From positions 62,001-126,000 of the forward strand of contig NZ_LMEW01000010.1 in assembly GCF_001426525.1 (NCBI RefSeq): a DNA stretch of 64,000 nucleotides, given 5' to 3'. Every line of letters starts with the position of its first letter. Position 1 is the first letter of the stretch. The translations under genes and the position numbers were made by a program. Below the pieces are notes generated by a model. It searched no databases and was not told the DNA's origin. It saw nothing but the letters and a program-made list of their open reading frames with translations. Origin of the DNA: Massilia sp. Root133 (GTDB taxonomy: Bacteria; Pseudomonadota; Gammaproteobacteria; Burkholderiales; Burkholderiaceae_D). Below are positions 24,001-31,725 of this stretch, one piece after another.

Positions 24001-25544
24001 TGGTCGAACAGCCGGCTCGGACGCACGGCGAAATCGGCCGCGACCTTCCATTGCGGGGCGAGCGCGCCGGCCGCGTTGATCTCGGCATTGATGTCGGCCT
24101 GCGGGAACTTGCCGAAGTCGGCCGGGTTGAAGCGGCTCACCACCGCATTCGCCTTGAACGGCTTGTTGTCCTTGAGGTTCGCATTGCCCGTGATCCGCAC
24201 GCTGCTCTTGCCTGCGGACAGGCGCGCGTCGCGCACGGTGAGCACGTCGCCGGCCAGCGCGGCCTGCGCGGCGAGGCGCAGGCCCGCGTCCGCCAGGTTG
24301 ACGTCCAGCGTCTGCGTGTCCTTCGTGTTGGCGACCTTGATGTCGCCCGCGATCTTCGTCGGCTTCATGCTGCCGTAGACGTCGTGCAGGTCGAAGCGGT
24401 CCGTGTGCAGCGCGAATTCGGCCGTGCCGAGGCCTTGTTCGTCCGGACCGCGCTGCACGCTGCCGCTGCCCGTGAAGCGGCCGGCGCTGCCCACGTCGAT
24501 CAGCACGTCGGTGATGCGCATGGCCGTCAGGCTGCCGCCCAGCTGGCCGCGCATCGCGCGCAGCGGCAGGCGTTGCTGGTCGAGCGTGCCGACGGCGCCG
24601 TCGTTCGTCAGGTTGACGGTGCCGGCGATGTTGCGGTTCGGGTCGAGCCGGACCGCCACGGCCAGGTTCAGGTCCGCGCTCGGCAGCGTCGGGCTGAAGA
24701 ACCCGGGATCGATGTTGTGCGCGTCGAGCGTGAACGCCTGCAGCGGGATGTCGGCGAACGGCGACATCACGATCTGCGCCTTGCCCTGTGCGCGCGCGGC
24801 CTGGCCGCTGGCGTCGATGACGGTCTTCTGCAGATCGCCCGACGCGTGCAGTTTCAGCTGCGCGCCCAGGCTCGGCGGCGCCTCGGTCTGCGCCGGCGCC
24901 GCCGGCTGCGACTGCGCCAGGCTCGCGTCCGCATCGAGTTTGTACGGCAGCGTGTTGGCGATGCTGCCCTTGGCCGCGACCTGGCCCCAGGGCGTGTTCG
25001 CGGATGCGTAGTCGAGCTTCCACTGCGCCTTGTCGCCGTGCACGCGCGCGCGGATGTCGTCGATTTCCGTCGTCGCGCCCTTGTTCACGAAGATGGCTTG
25101 CGCCAGGCGCGCATCCTCGACCGCGATCTTGAAGGGCGGCGCGAGGCGCGTGGGCATCGTCGTCGGTTCCGTCGATTCCTTCAGCGTCTCCACGCGCACC
25201 ACGCGGGCGTACAGCTTGTCGATTTCGACGCCGCGCGACAGGTATTGCCAGGGCTTCCAGTCGATGTCGATGTCGTCCGCGGTCGTCACGGACGTCTCGC
25301 TGCGGAACACGACGTGGCCGATGTGCATGTGGCCGTACAGCGAGCCGGAGACGCCGGACAGGGTCAGCTTGCCGCCGCTCGCGTTGGCGACGCGCTGGGC
25401 GATCATCTGCAACGTGGTCTCGCGGCCGAGGTACCAGACGGCGCCGCCCAGCACGACGCCGACGACGACCACGCCGATGCCGACGCGGCGCGGCCAGCGG
25501 CGCACTGGCGCCGGAGTTTGGGGCGTTTGTTGATCGGCTTCCAT
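21075..25544 (-). CDS. tamB: TamB, translocation and assembly module inner-membrane subunit
   Basis: This 1489-residue AsmA-like protein has one N-terminal membrane anchor (VGIGVVVVGVVLGGAVWYLG) followed by a very long repetitive beta-strand region forming a hydrophobic groove across the periplasm. It ends in the conserved DUF490/TamB domain, with segments RLAIERGVITFSGPYDNPSLDILAVRK and LSWLVLGHGME and a terminal VLYSWAFD. With TamA it supports outer-membrane protein assembly and bridges lipid transport between membranes. The length is within the family range. The ATG shares its A with the tamA stop (TGATG), so the two are coupled. The stop lies inside the inverted repeat at 21.0 kb. Confidence 0.95.
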   Translation of the reverse strand: MEADQQTPQTPAPVRRWPRRVGIGVVVVGVVLGGAVWYLGRETTLQMIAQRVANASGGKLTLSGVSGSLYGHMHIGHVVFRSETSVTTADDIDIDWKPWQYLSRGVEIDKLYARVVRVETLKESTEPTTMPTRLAPPFKIAVEDARLAQAIFVNKGATTEIDDIRARVHGDKAQWKLDYASANTPWGQVAAKGSIANTLPYKLDADASLAQSQPAAPAQTEAPPSLGAQLKLHASGDLQKTVIDASGQAARAQGKAQIVMSPFADIPLQAFTLDAHNIDPGFFSPTLPSADLNLAVAVRLDPNRNIAGTVNLTNDGAVGTLDQQRLPLRAMRGQLGGSLTAMRITDVLIDVGSAGRFTGSGSVQRGPDEQGLGTAEFALHTDRFDLHDVYGSMKPTKIAGDIKVANTKDTQTLDVNLADAGLRLAAQAALAGDVLTVRDARLSAGKSSVRITGNANLKDNKPFKANAVVSRFNPADFGKFPQADINAEINAAGALAPQWKVAADFAVRPSRLFDQPLSGRGKLDADATHVHDVDATLALGQNTVDLRGAFGKPGEKLAWKVDGKQLSALRSDLYGAVLASGVVTGTMEAPRTTFEIDARNLGWVPRERKNDNGSVHASGEAWLSGKEGARIVEVTAKGDMQRLNPAAFGSPLAGSINGGFTASGRTGANMGGAIDLALQDSTLSKSPLWGHAKLAADKRHVSNADVDLHLGGNVVAAKGAFGSGRDTLDWRIDAPQLAALGPDFGGALRGSGTLSGTMDTPSLTAAIEGQNIRAMGTQSVKALKATANLGSGRGAADPLALDVSVTDYASTTTDKQGNVSETKIASARLTSTGTRGAHTIQAAARGDSFDAALAVHGGLTGNTWNGTVDALKNSGRYAMTLAAPTPLRIAGAPGSGLAGLAKPEQIAFNGATIRLPAGSVTIDSLVKIGPRWNTRGSATGVPMNYLAQASDAMRQNVRGDLTLGAQWAIDLRAPTAAGAVPQLAGSVHVFREKGDLIAGDISPIALGLRQLDLRADVAGGALRSQLALDGTRIGTANVDATAQLLQGRVDNDSPLKLTANANLASLSWVSPLLGQPGLEVDGALRLAVNGTGTVGAPTLNGSIEGDGLAVRWPDQGVRLRNGQLRAQLAGDQLQLQRLTLEGNSGRATADGFVRFAGGEATMNLKLVADKLEALSRPDRTVVLSGQASVVRDARQFRVEGNFKADRALVELAPQDRPTISDDVIVLGRGTAASPAKKEAAVPLTIDLTADLGDDFHLRGMGADAYLAGSVHMLKVGDRPPRINGTVRTANGTYAAYGQRLAIERGVITFSGPYDNPSLDILAVRKRPDGEQLSETNVEAGVQVRGTALSPTAKLVSTPNVSDSDKLSWLVLGHGMEATTGNEADVLSAAAGALLGGKGGTGGITSKLANSLGVDELGVRQGAGQASGLENTVVTVGKRISSRLYLSFEQGAATASSVVRVRYKINPRITLQLQTGTNTALDVLYSWAFD

Positions 25545-27424
25545 CAGAACGTGAATCCCAGTGAGAAGTGCAGGCGGACCTTATGGACCGCCTTGCCGTA
25601 GGCGACGTCGACGTTGATCGGGCCCACGGGACTGCGCCAGCGCGCGCCGACGCCGTAGCCGACTTTCGGTTTCAGGTCGTGGAAATTGTCGCCCGCGTTG
25701 CCGACGTCGTAGAACACGGCCGCGCCCCACGGCGGCTTGAACCAGTAATCGTATTCGGCGCTGCCGGTGAGCAGGTAACGGCCGCCCGTGATGGCGGAAC
25801 CGACCGGCACACCCAGCTGCTGGTAGCCGTAGCCGCGCACGGACTGGTCGCCGCCGGCGCGGAACAGGAACGTCGACGGCACGCCGTTCTTGTCCCTCGA
25901 GCCGACCGCGCCGAATTCGCCGCGCACGATCAGCGTGCCGGACTCGCCGACCGGCTTGTAGACGAGGCCGCGTGTGTAGAGGCGCACGAATTTCTCGTCC
26001 GTCAGCACGGGCAGGAAGGCGCCGCCGATCTGCGCGTTGACGATGTAGCCGCGCGACGGCTGCACGAGGCTGTCCAGCTTGCGCCTCGTGATCGAGAACG
26101 TCAGCGGCACGCTCTTTACACGCGTGGTCGGCAGGTCGTCGATGGTCACCTGTTCGGTCAGCGCTTCCAGGGTGAGTGTCTTTTCCAGCAGCGGCGAGCC
26201 CCACGCGCGCTTGGCGTGGATGCTCGTCGTGCGCGTGATCTGCCCGTTGGCGTCGAGGCGGTCGTAGCCGGCGCCGAAGCTGTTGTTGTAGCCGCCCGTC
26301 GTCGTGGGCAGGTAGAACTCGGCCTTCGCGGCCTGGTGCTTCTGTTCGTACAGCACGTTGCTCTTCATGCGCTTGCCGAACACGTTCAGGTCGTCGTACT
26401 CGGCCTGCGTGCGGGCGCCCGTGTTGGTCGAGAAACCGACACCGAGCGCCACGTTCTTGCGCTTGTTCTCGGTGACGCGCACGAGCACGGGCAAGGTCGC
26501 GGGGCCGCTCGGCGGCTGCGGCGTCGCGCCCTCGTTTTCCTTCAGGTCCTGCACCTGCGACGCGATCACGGACGACATGTCGGCGCTCACTTCCACGCTG
26601 GCGAAATAACCCGTGTCCTGCAGGCGGCCCTGCAGCGCCTGCAGCGCGGCCTCGTTGTATTCGTCGCCGGGGCGGATCGTGTTCAGGTTCGTGATCACGC
26701 TGGCCGGATAGCGCTGCAGGCCCTCGATCTTGAGACCGCCGAAGCGCGCGTCCGGGCCACTGTCGATGACGACCTTCAGCAGTGCGCGGTGCGTGTCCGG
26801 ATCGACGGTGGCGGAAGAATCGAGCAGCTGCGCGCGCGGGAAGCGCGCTTGCGCCACCTGGCGCACGAGGCCGCGCTTGGCCGCTTCCCAGTCCGCCGTA
26901 CGGAAGCGCGCACCGACGGGCAGGGTCCAGCGGTTGCGCAGGGCGGCCGCGTCGATCGGGGCGCTGCCCTTGTCGAACGGGACGAAGCCGCGCAACTCGA
27001 TGTCGACGTCGCCCACGACGACCGGCTCGCCGGGTTCGACGTCGACGAGCGCGCGCGGCTTGGCGCCCGACGTGTCGAGGTCGGCGGACACCTTCGGCGT
27101 GTAATAGCCTTCGGTGGCGACGAGGGTCTTGACCTGCTCGGGCGTCGTGCGCACGAGGCGCAGCAGCTGTTCCATGTCGAGGCGCGGGTTGCCGCGCCAG
27201 CGCATCAGGTCGAGATTGCTTTCCAACAGGTCGCGCAACTGGCGCGGCGCGTCGATGCGCACGTCGTAATCGATGGCTCTCGAAGGCGCTTCCGGCGCCG
27301 GTTGATCCTGCGCGGCCGCGACCGGGACGAGGCATAGCGCGTTCACGGCCAGCACGATTTGTGCCAAAATTCGTGATCGCGCCGGCGCCATCGCCGTGCA
27401 TGGGTCGGGTCGTGCGGAAATCAT
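25544..27424 (-). CDS. tamA: TamA, outer-membrane BamA-family assembly protein
   Basis: This protein of about 626 residues has a signal peptide (ILAQIVLAVNALCLVPVAAAQD), three POTRA-like periplasmic repeats (about residues 50-290), and a C-terminal 16-strand Omp85 barrel. The barrel has the family VRGYGYQQLGVPVG motif and ends in LHFSLGFTF with a terminal aromatic residue. With TamB it forms the translocation and assembly module. ATG at 27424 is chosen because GGAG lies 6 nt upstream; ATG at 27391 is an alternative. It is the first gene of a two-gene operon divergent from queC. Confidence 0.93.
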   Translation of the reverse strand: MISARPDPCTAMAPARSRILAQIVLAVNALCLVPVAAAQDQPAPEAPSRAIDYDVRIDAPRQLRDLLESNLDLMRWRGNPRLDMEQLLRLVRTTPEQVKTLVATEGYYTPKVSADLDTSGAKPRALVDVEPGEPVVVGDVDIELRGFVPFDKGSAPIDAAALRNRWTLPVGARFRTADWEAAKRGLVRQVAQARFPRAQLLDSSATVDPDTHRALLKVVIDSGPDARFGGLKIEGLQRYPASVITNLNTIRPGDEYNEAALQALQGRLQDTGYFASVEVSADMSSVIASQVQDLKENEGATPQPPSGPATLPVLVRVTENKRKNVALGVGFSTNTGARTQAEYDDLNVFGKRMKSNVLYEQKHQAAKAEFYLPTTTGGYNNSFGAGYDRLDANGQITRTTSIHAKRAWGSPLLEKTLTLEALTEQVTIDDLPTTRVKSVPLTFSITRRKLDSLVQPSRGYIVNAQIGGAFLPVLTDEKFVRLYTRGLVYKPVGESGTLIVRGEFGAVGSRDKNGVPSTFLFRAGGDQSVRGYGYQQLGVPVGSAITGGRYLLTGSAEYDYWFKPPWGAAVFYDVGNAGDNFHDLKPKVGYGVGARWRSPVGPINVDVAYGKAVHKVRLHFSLGFTF

Positions 27425-27518
27425 GTCGCTCCATTCGTCAATATGCCGGCCACATCTTAACTGATTGTCAAATCGAATGGCGGACGACTCGGCGCCGACG
27501 TCAATACAGGAATTCATC

Positions 27519-28232
27519 ATGCACCAACCCGATACCGCCCTCGTCCTGTTCAGCGGAGGACAGGATTCCACCACCTGCCTCGCGTGGGCGCTGGAACGCT
27601 ACGAGCACGTGGAAACCATCGGCTTCGATTACGGCCAGCGTCACGCGATCGAGCTCGACGTGCGCGCCCCCGTGCTCGCCAGGATGCGCGCGCTGTCCGC
27701 GACTTGGGACCAGCGCCTGGGCGAGGATCATTTGATCGACCTGTCGCTGATCTCGCGCATTTCCGACACGGCGCTCACCAGCAACGTCGAGATCCAGATG
27801 CAGGCCAACGGCTTGCCGAACACCTTCGTTCCCGGCCGCAACCTGCTGTTCATGACGGTGGCGGCGACCGTGGCGTACCGCCGCGGCCTGACTGTGCTCG
27901 TGGGCGGGATGTGCGAGACGGATTTCTCCGGCTATCCGGACTGCCGCGACGACACGATGAAGGCGCTGCAGGTCGCGCTGAACCTGGGCATGGCGACGCG
28001 CCTGAAGGTCGAGACACCGCTGATGTGGATCGACAAGAAGCAGACCTGGCAGCTGGCGGAGCAGTGCGGCGGCGAGGCGCTCGTCGACCTGATCCGCTTC
28101 GACACCCACACCTGCTACCTGGGCGAACGCGGTGCGCCGCACGCGTGGGGCCATGGCTGCGGCAAGTGCCCGGCGTGCGAGCTGCGTGCACGTGGTTATG
28201 AACAATATGCGCGGGAGCGCCTGGGTAGCTGA
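27519..28232 (+). CDS. queC: 7-cyano-7-deazaguanine synthase QueC
   Basis: This 237-residue ATP-dependent enzyme converts 7-carboxy-7-deazaguanine to preQ0 in queuosine synthesis. The PP-loop motif SGGQDSTT lies at residues 12-19, the FDYGQRH segment follows, and the C terminus holds the zinc site: one Cys in THTCYLG and three in [12 protein letters not shown]. Other queuosine genes are not adjacent. AGGA lies upstream of the ATG at 27519. The stop is followed after 1 nt by the ATG of the phosphoesterase gene, so both may be read from one transcript. Confidence 0.96.
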   Translation: MHQPDTALVLFSGGQDSTTCLAWALERYEHVETIGFDYGQRHAIELDVRAPVLARMRALSATWDQRLGEDHLIDLSLISRISDTALTSNVEIQMQANGLPNTFVPGRNLLFMTVAATVAYRRGLTVLVGGMCETDFSGYPDCRDDTMKALQVALNLGMATRLKVETPLMWIDKKQTWQLAEQCGGEALVDLIRFDTHTCYLGERGAPHAWGHGCGKCPACELRARGYEQYARERLGS

Positions 28233-28233
28233 C

Positions 28234-28977
28234 ATGCGCCTCGCGCTGCTGACCGACCTGCACGCGAACCGTGAAGCCGTCGAGGCCTGCCTCGCGCACG
28301 CGGAGCGCCAGCATATCGACCAGTACGCGTTCACGGGCGACTTCGTCGGCTACGGCGCCGACCCGGCCTGGGTCGTGCGTACGGTGATGGCGTACGTGGC
28401 GCGGGGCGCCGTCGCGGTGCAGGGCAATCATGACTACGCCGTCACGCGGCCGCCATCCGCGCGCATGCATGCGGAAGCGCGCGAAGTCATCGCCTGGACC
28501 GGTGGCCAGCTCGATGCGGAACAACTGGCCTTCCTGGCCGCGCTGCCCCTCATCCAACGACACGGCCACGCGTGCTTCGTGCACGCGAGCGCGCATGCGC
28601 CAGAGCGGTGGGAATACGTGACAGGGATAGCCGAGGCCGAGCGCAGCATCCGCGCCAGCGGCAGCCGCATCGTGTTTTCCGGCCACGTGCATGCGCCCGC
28701 ACTGTACCGCCGGGCCGACGACGGCCGCATGGGCCGGCACGTGCCGCAGGCGGGAGAAGCTGTCCCGCTGCAGCCGCAGCACCAGTACCTCGTGCTGCCC
28801 GGCGCCGTGGGCCAGCCGCGCGACCAGAACAACGCGGCGTGCTATGCAGTGTTCGACGATGCCGCGCGGGAGATCCAGTATTTCAGGGTGCCGTATGACC
28901 ACGGCGTGGCCGCGCGGAAGGTGATCGCGGCCGGGTTGCCGATCGTGTTCGCGATGCGGCTCGTGGAAGGCATTTAG
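28234..28977 (+). CDS. metallophosphoesterase family protein
   Basis: This 247-residue calcineurin-like phosphoesterase has the family metal motifs in order: LLTDLHANREAVEA (D-x-H), TGDFVGYGADP (GD), VQGNHDYAV (GNHD), and FSGHVHAPA (GHxH) in the last third. This layout is typical of single-domain enzymes related to YfcE and diadenosine-tetraphosphate hydrolases; the substrate cannot be told from sequence. ATG at 28234 was chosen because it opens directly with the first metal-binding strand; ATG at 28207 is possible. It lies 1 nt after queC and overlaps the convergent membrane-protein gene by 4 nt. Confidence 0.9.
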   Translation: MRLALLTDLHANREAVEACLAHAERQHIDQYAFTGDFVGYGADPAWVVRTVMAYVARGAVAVQGNHDYAVTRPPSARMHAEAREVIAWTGGQLDAEQLAFLAALPLIQRHGHACFVHASAHAPERWEYVTGIAEAERSIRASGSRIVFSGHVHAPALYRRADDGRMGRHVPQAGEAVPLQPQHQYLVLPGAVGQPRDQNNAACYAVFDDAAREIQYFRVPYDHGVAARKVIAAGLPIVFAMRLVEGI

Positions 28978-29345
28978 ACGGCTTGCTGCATGTAGCGGTG
29001 CTTGCGCGAGCGGCTCACGAAGAACCAGATGATGGCCAACGGCACCAGCAGCGGCAGCAGCAGCGGCGAAATCAGCAGGGCCAGCACGCAGGCGCCTAAA
29101 GCCAGGCCGCCGATGACCAGGACGCCCACGCCGGCGAACACCACCGCGAGCACGGCGCCCACGAACAGCATGATCAATCCGGCCAGCAGCATGCCGCCGC
29201 CCGCGAAGATGGTCGCCAGCACGGCGCCCAGCGGCCCGCCGATGTCTTCGTCGCCGATCGTGACGACGCTGTCGCCGAACGTGAAGACGTTCCAGACGAG
29301 CAGGGCGAACAGGAACAGGATGATGATGGCGGCAGTCTTTTTCAT
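28974..29345 (-). CDS. small multi-helix membrane protein
   Basis: This 123-residue protein is almost entirely hydrophobic. After MKKTAAIIILFLFALLVWNV come a short acidic segment (GDSVVTIGDEDIGG), three or four glycine- and alanine-rich membrane helices, and a basic tail (RSRKHRY). AGGA lies at proper distance from the ATG at 29345. It resembles small phage-shock or envelope-stress membrane proteins in shape, but there is no diagnostic motif. It overlaps the phosphoesterase gene end to end by 4 nt. Confidence 0.65.
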   Translation of the reverse strand: MKKTAAIIILFLFALLVWNVFTFGDSVVTIGDEDIGGPLGAVLATIFAGGGMLLAGLIMLFVGAVLAVVFAGVGVLVIGGLALGACVLALLISPLLLPLLVPLAIIWFFVSRSRKHRYMQQAV

Positions 29346-29483
29346 GATGGGTCCTCGGGTTTTTCGTTGATCGGATGGTCGTACTGTATCCATACGTCCC
29401 GATGCGCTCCATCTGACTGCGACAAACTGCATTTTTCGAGGGTCGGAGCGTTACAACGAACGACGAACGGCGGACGAACCGCG

Positions 29484-29496
29484 CTGGCCCAACCAG
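29484..29496. promoter_or_regulatory. 13-bp palindrome just downstream of the GntR regulator (operator copy 2)
   Basis: CTGGCCCAACCAG at 29484-29496 is identical to the element in the divergent lut promoter 725 bp away. It lies 6 bp beyond the regulator's stop codon. Flanking G and C extend this copy to a 15-bp palindrome. It could be a second operator supporting DNA looping. Confidence 0.5.
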
Positions 29497-29502
29497 CGTC
29501 GG

Positions 29503-30195
29503 CTATCCCTCGTCCGCGTCGAACCGGCTGCGCACGTAGTCGATGTGCGTCTGCATCGCCGTGCGCGCTTCTTCCGGGCGCCGCGCGCAGATCGCGTCGC
29601 AGACCGTGCGGTGCTGCCACGCCAGGATTTCCGACACCGACTGGTTCAGCTCGCGCAAGCCGTCGACGTTGCGGATGATGTGCTCGCGCATCATCTTCGT
29701 GACGCTGCTGTGCAGGTGCAGGAACATGCTGTTGCCCGAGGCCTGGGCGATCGCCTCGTGCAATTCGACGTCGATGCGCGATTCGGCGGCATGGTTGCTG
29801 TCCCGGCGCGCCTGGTCCAGCCGCGCCATCGCGCTGCGGATGCGCTCCAGGTCGTCGTCCGTGCCGCGCAGGGCGGCGAAATAGGCGGTGGCGCCTTCCA
29901 GCACGCGCCGGAATTCCAGGATGTCTTCGCGCCTCGCGGGGCTGTCGGCGATCAGCTGGCCCCACGGCGACGTCGCGCCCGTGCGCAGCTGGTCCGACAC
30001 GAACACGCCGCTACGCGGGCGGATGCGCACGAGCCCGCGCGCGCCGAGCTGCTGGATCGCCTCGCGTACCGTGTTGCGCGATACGCCGTAACGCTCGGCC
30101 AGCTCGCGCTCCGACGGCAGCTTCGAATTGGCTGGGAAAGTGCCCTCAAGCAATGCCTCTTCAAGTTTGCTGGTGACCGACTTGACCTGTCCCAC
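29503..30195 (-). CDS. lldR: GntR/FadR-type regulator of lactate utilisation (LldR-like)
   Basis: This protein of about 230 residues has an N-terminal GntR winged helix (LPSERELAERYGVSRNTVREAIQQLGARGLV) and an all-helical FadR-C/FCD ligand domain with the metal-binding pattern D...H (VELHEAIAQASGN), H and H. FCD proteins bind carboxylic acids, and LldR responds to lactate. It is divergent from the lactate/glycolate operon with 100 bp between starts. GTG at 30195 is preferred because GGAGAAGTC precedes it; a TTG at 30258 would add 21 unstructured residues. Identical palindromes lie on both sides of the gene. Ligand identity (L-lactate, D-lactate or glycolate) is inferred from the operon. Confidence 0.85.
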   Translation of the reverse strand: MGQVKSVTSKLEEALLEGTFPANSKLPSERELAERYGVSRNTVREAIQQLGARGLVRIRPRSGVFVSDQLRTGATSPWGQLIADSPARREDILEFRRVLEGATAYFAALRGTDDDLERIRSAMARLDQARRDSNHAAESRIDVELHEAIAQASGNSMFLHLHSSVTKMMREHIIRNVDGLRELNQSVSEILAWQHRTVCDAICARRPEEARTAMQTHIDYVRSRFDADEG

Positions 30196-30208
30196 GACTT
30201 CTCCTTCT

Positions 30209-30221
30209 CTGGCCCAACCAG
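30209..30221. promoter_or_regulatory. 13-bp palindrome in the divergent lldR-lut promoter (operator copy 1)
   Basis: CTGGCCCAACCAG (CTGG-N5-CCAG) lies 14 bp upstream of the regulator's GTG and 74 bp upstream of lutA. Its core TGGCCCAACCA matches the LldR-type half-site pattern TNGT-N3-ACNA at five of six fixed positions. It is the best candidate operator for the GntR protein. Confidence 0.6.
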
Positions 30222-30295
30222 TTTGTGATGTCCTGAGAATACTGGAAAGATCTGACAACTAAAAGAAAAAAGCCAATCCCTTTTGGAGACATTGC

Positions 30296-31051
30296 ATGAC
30301 TCGCAACGTGTATCTGTTCGGTACGTGTATGATCGACCTGTTCATGCCGCAGGCCGGGCTCGACGCCGTGCGCGTGCTGGAAGCGGCCGGCGTCACCGTC
30401 CACTACCCGCGCGGCCAGAGCTGCTGCGGACAGCCCGCGTGGAGCAGTGGTAATCCGGACGAGGCGCGGGCCGTCGCCCGCGCCCAGCTGGACCTGTTTC
30501 CCGAACCCTGGCCCATCATCGTCCCCTCCGGCTCGTGCGCGGGCATGATGCGCAAGCACTGGCACGAACTGTTCCGCGACGATCCCGTCCTCGGCGCACA
30601 GGCGCAGGCCGTGGCGGAGCGCGTCTACGAATTTGGCGCGTTCCTGCTGCACGTGCTGGAGTGGACCATGCCGGCCGGAGCACCCATCGTGTCCGAGGAC
30701 GTCGTCCTGCACACCTCCTGTTCCGCGCGCCGCGAGATGGGTACGCGGGCCCACGGCGTGGCGCTGGTCGACGCGGTGCCCGGCGTGACGCGCGTGGAGC
30801 ACGAGCGCGAATCCGAATGCTGCGGCTTCGGCGGCTCGTTCTCGATCAAGCATGCGGACATTTCCGGCGCCATGGTCACGGACAAGGTCGCATCCATGCG
30901 CGCGACGGGCTGCCGCCGCGTCGTGTCGGCCGATTGCGCCTGCCTGCTCAACATCGGCCACGCCGCGCAGCACCAGGGCGCGCCGCTCGCCGTCGAACAT
31001 CTGGCCAGCTTCCTGTGGCGCCGAATCGGCGGCGCGGGAGAACAGGCATGA
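30296..31051 (+). CDS. lutA: LutA/LldE, Fe-S subunit of L-lactate oxidation complex
   Basis: This 251-residue protein has two cysteine-rich CCG domains. The first has CMIDLF followed by CCGQPAWSSG; the second has HTSCSARREMG followed by ECCGFGGSFSIKH. This is the arrangement of LutA/LldE, which with LutB and LutC oxidises L-lactate to pyruvate using iron-sulphur clusters rather than FMN. TTTTGGAG lies upstream of the ATG at 30296. It starts the seven-gene operon and overlaps lutC as ATGA. Confidence 0.93.
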   Translation: MTRNVYLFGTCMIDLFMPQAGLDAVRVLEAAGVTVHYPRGQSCCGQPAWSSGNPDEARAVARAQLDLFPEPWPIIVPSGSCAGMMRKHWHELFRDDPVLGAQAQAVAERVYEFGAFLLHVLEWTMPAGAPIVSEDVVLHTSCSARREMGTRAHGVALVDAVPGVTRVEHERESECCGFGGSFSIKHADISGAMVTDKVASMRATGCRRVVSADCACLLNIGHAAQHQGAPLAVEHLASFLWRRIGGAGEQA

Positions 31052-31725
31052 ACGCGCGCGACCGCATCCTGGGCCGCCTGCGTGCCGCCGCTCCGCACGG
31101 TGCCGACACCCACGATCTCGAACACCGCATCGACGCCCATTTCGACGCGCGCCGCGACGAAGAGTCGCCCCACGTTCTCGCGCAGCGCATGCAGGCCGCG
31201 CTGGAGGCCGTGCGCGCGCAGGCGTGGTGCGCGCGGGCCGACGAATGGCCCGCGCTGCTGGCGCAACGCATCGTCGACGCCGGCGTGCGCCGCATCCTCG
31301 TCGACAGCGCGAGCGCCGAAGGCCGCGCGCTGCGTGCCGCGCTGCCCCCGACCGTCGAACCGCTCGCCTTCGACCGTCCGCTGGAAGACTGGAAAGGAGA
31401 ACTGTTCGGCACCGTCGATGCCGGCTTCACGGTCGCCCGTTCCGGCATCGCCGCCACCGGCACGCTGGTGCTGGCGCCGGATACGGATTGTCCCCGCACC
31501 GTGTCGCTGGTGCCGCCGCTGCACATCGCGCTCGTCCACGCGCACACCCTGCATGCCGACCTGCACCAGGCGCTGCACGCGGAGCGCTGGCAGGACGGCA
31601 TGCCGACCAACCTCGTGCTGGCGACCGGACCATCCCGCACGTCCGACATCCAGCAGACCCTGGCCTTCGGCGCGCACGGTCCGCGCTGGACGTGGGTCGT
31701 CATCGTCACCGGGGAGCCGGCATGA
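31048..31725 (+). CDS. lutC: LutC/LldG, LUD-domain subunit of L-lactate oxidation complex
   Basis: This 225-residue protein is mainly a LUD (DUF162) domain. Recognisable segments are the opening MNARDRILGRLRAA, DAGFTVARSGIAATGTLVLA, and SRTSDIQQTLAFGAHGP near the C terminus. It overlaps both neighbours by 4 nt as ATGA, so translation of lutA-lutC-lutB is chained. The order lutA-lutC-lutB differs from the lutABC order of Bacillus. It is required with LutA and LutB for lactate oxidation, although its exact chemical role is not established. Confidence 0.92.
   Translation: MNARDRILGRLRAAAPHGADTHDLEHRIDAHFDARRDEESPHVLAQRMQAALEAVRAQAWCARADEWPALLAQRIVDAGVRRILVDSASAEGRALRAALPPTVEPLAFDRPLEDWKGELFGTVDAGFTVARSGIAATGTLVLAPDTDCPRTVSLVPPLHIALVHAHTLHADLHQALHAERWQDGMPTNLVLATGPSRTSDIQQTLAFGAHGPRWTWVVIVTGEPA

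Noticed and set aside
21732..25601. A 1289-codon open frame on the plus strand opposite tamB
   Set aside because: Composition is almost entirely Arg, Ala, Val, His and Gln, as expected from the antisense of a G/C-biased gene; tamB is certain on the other strand.
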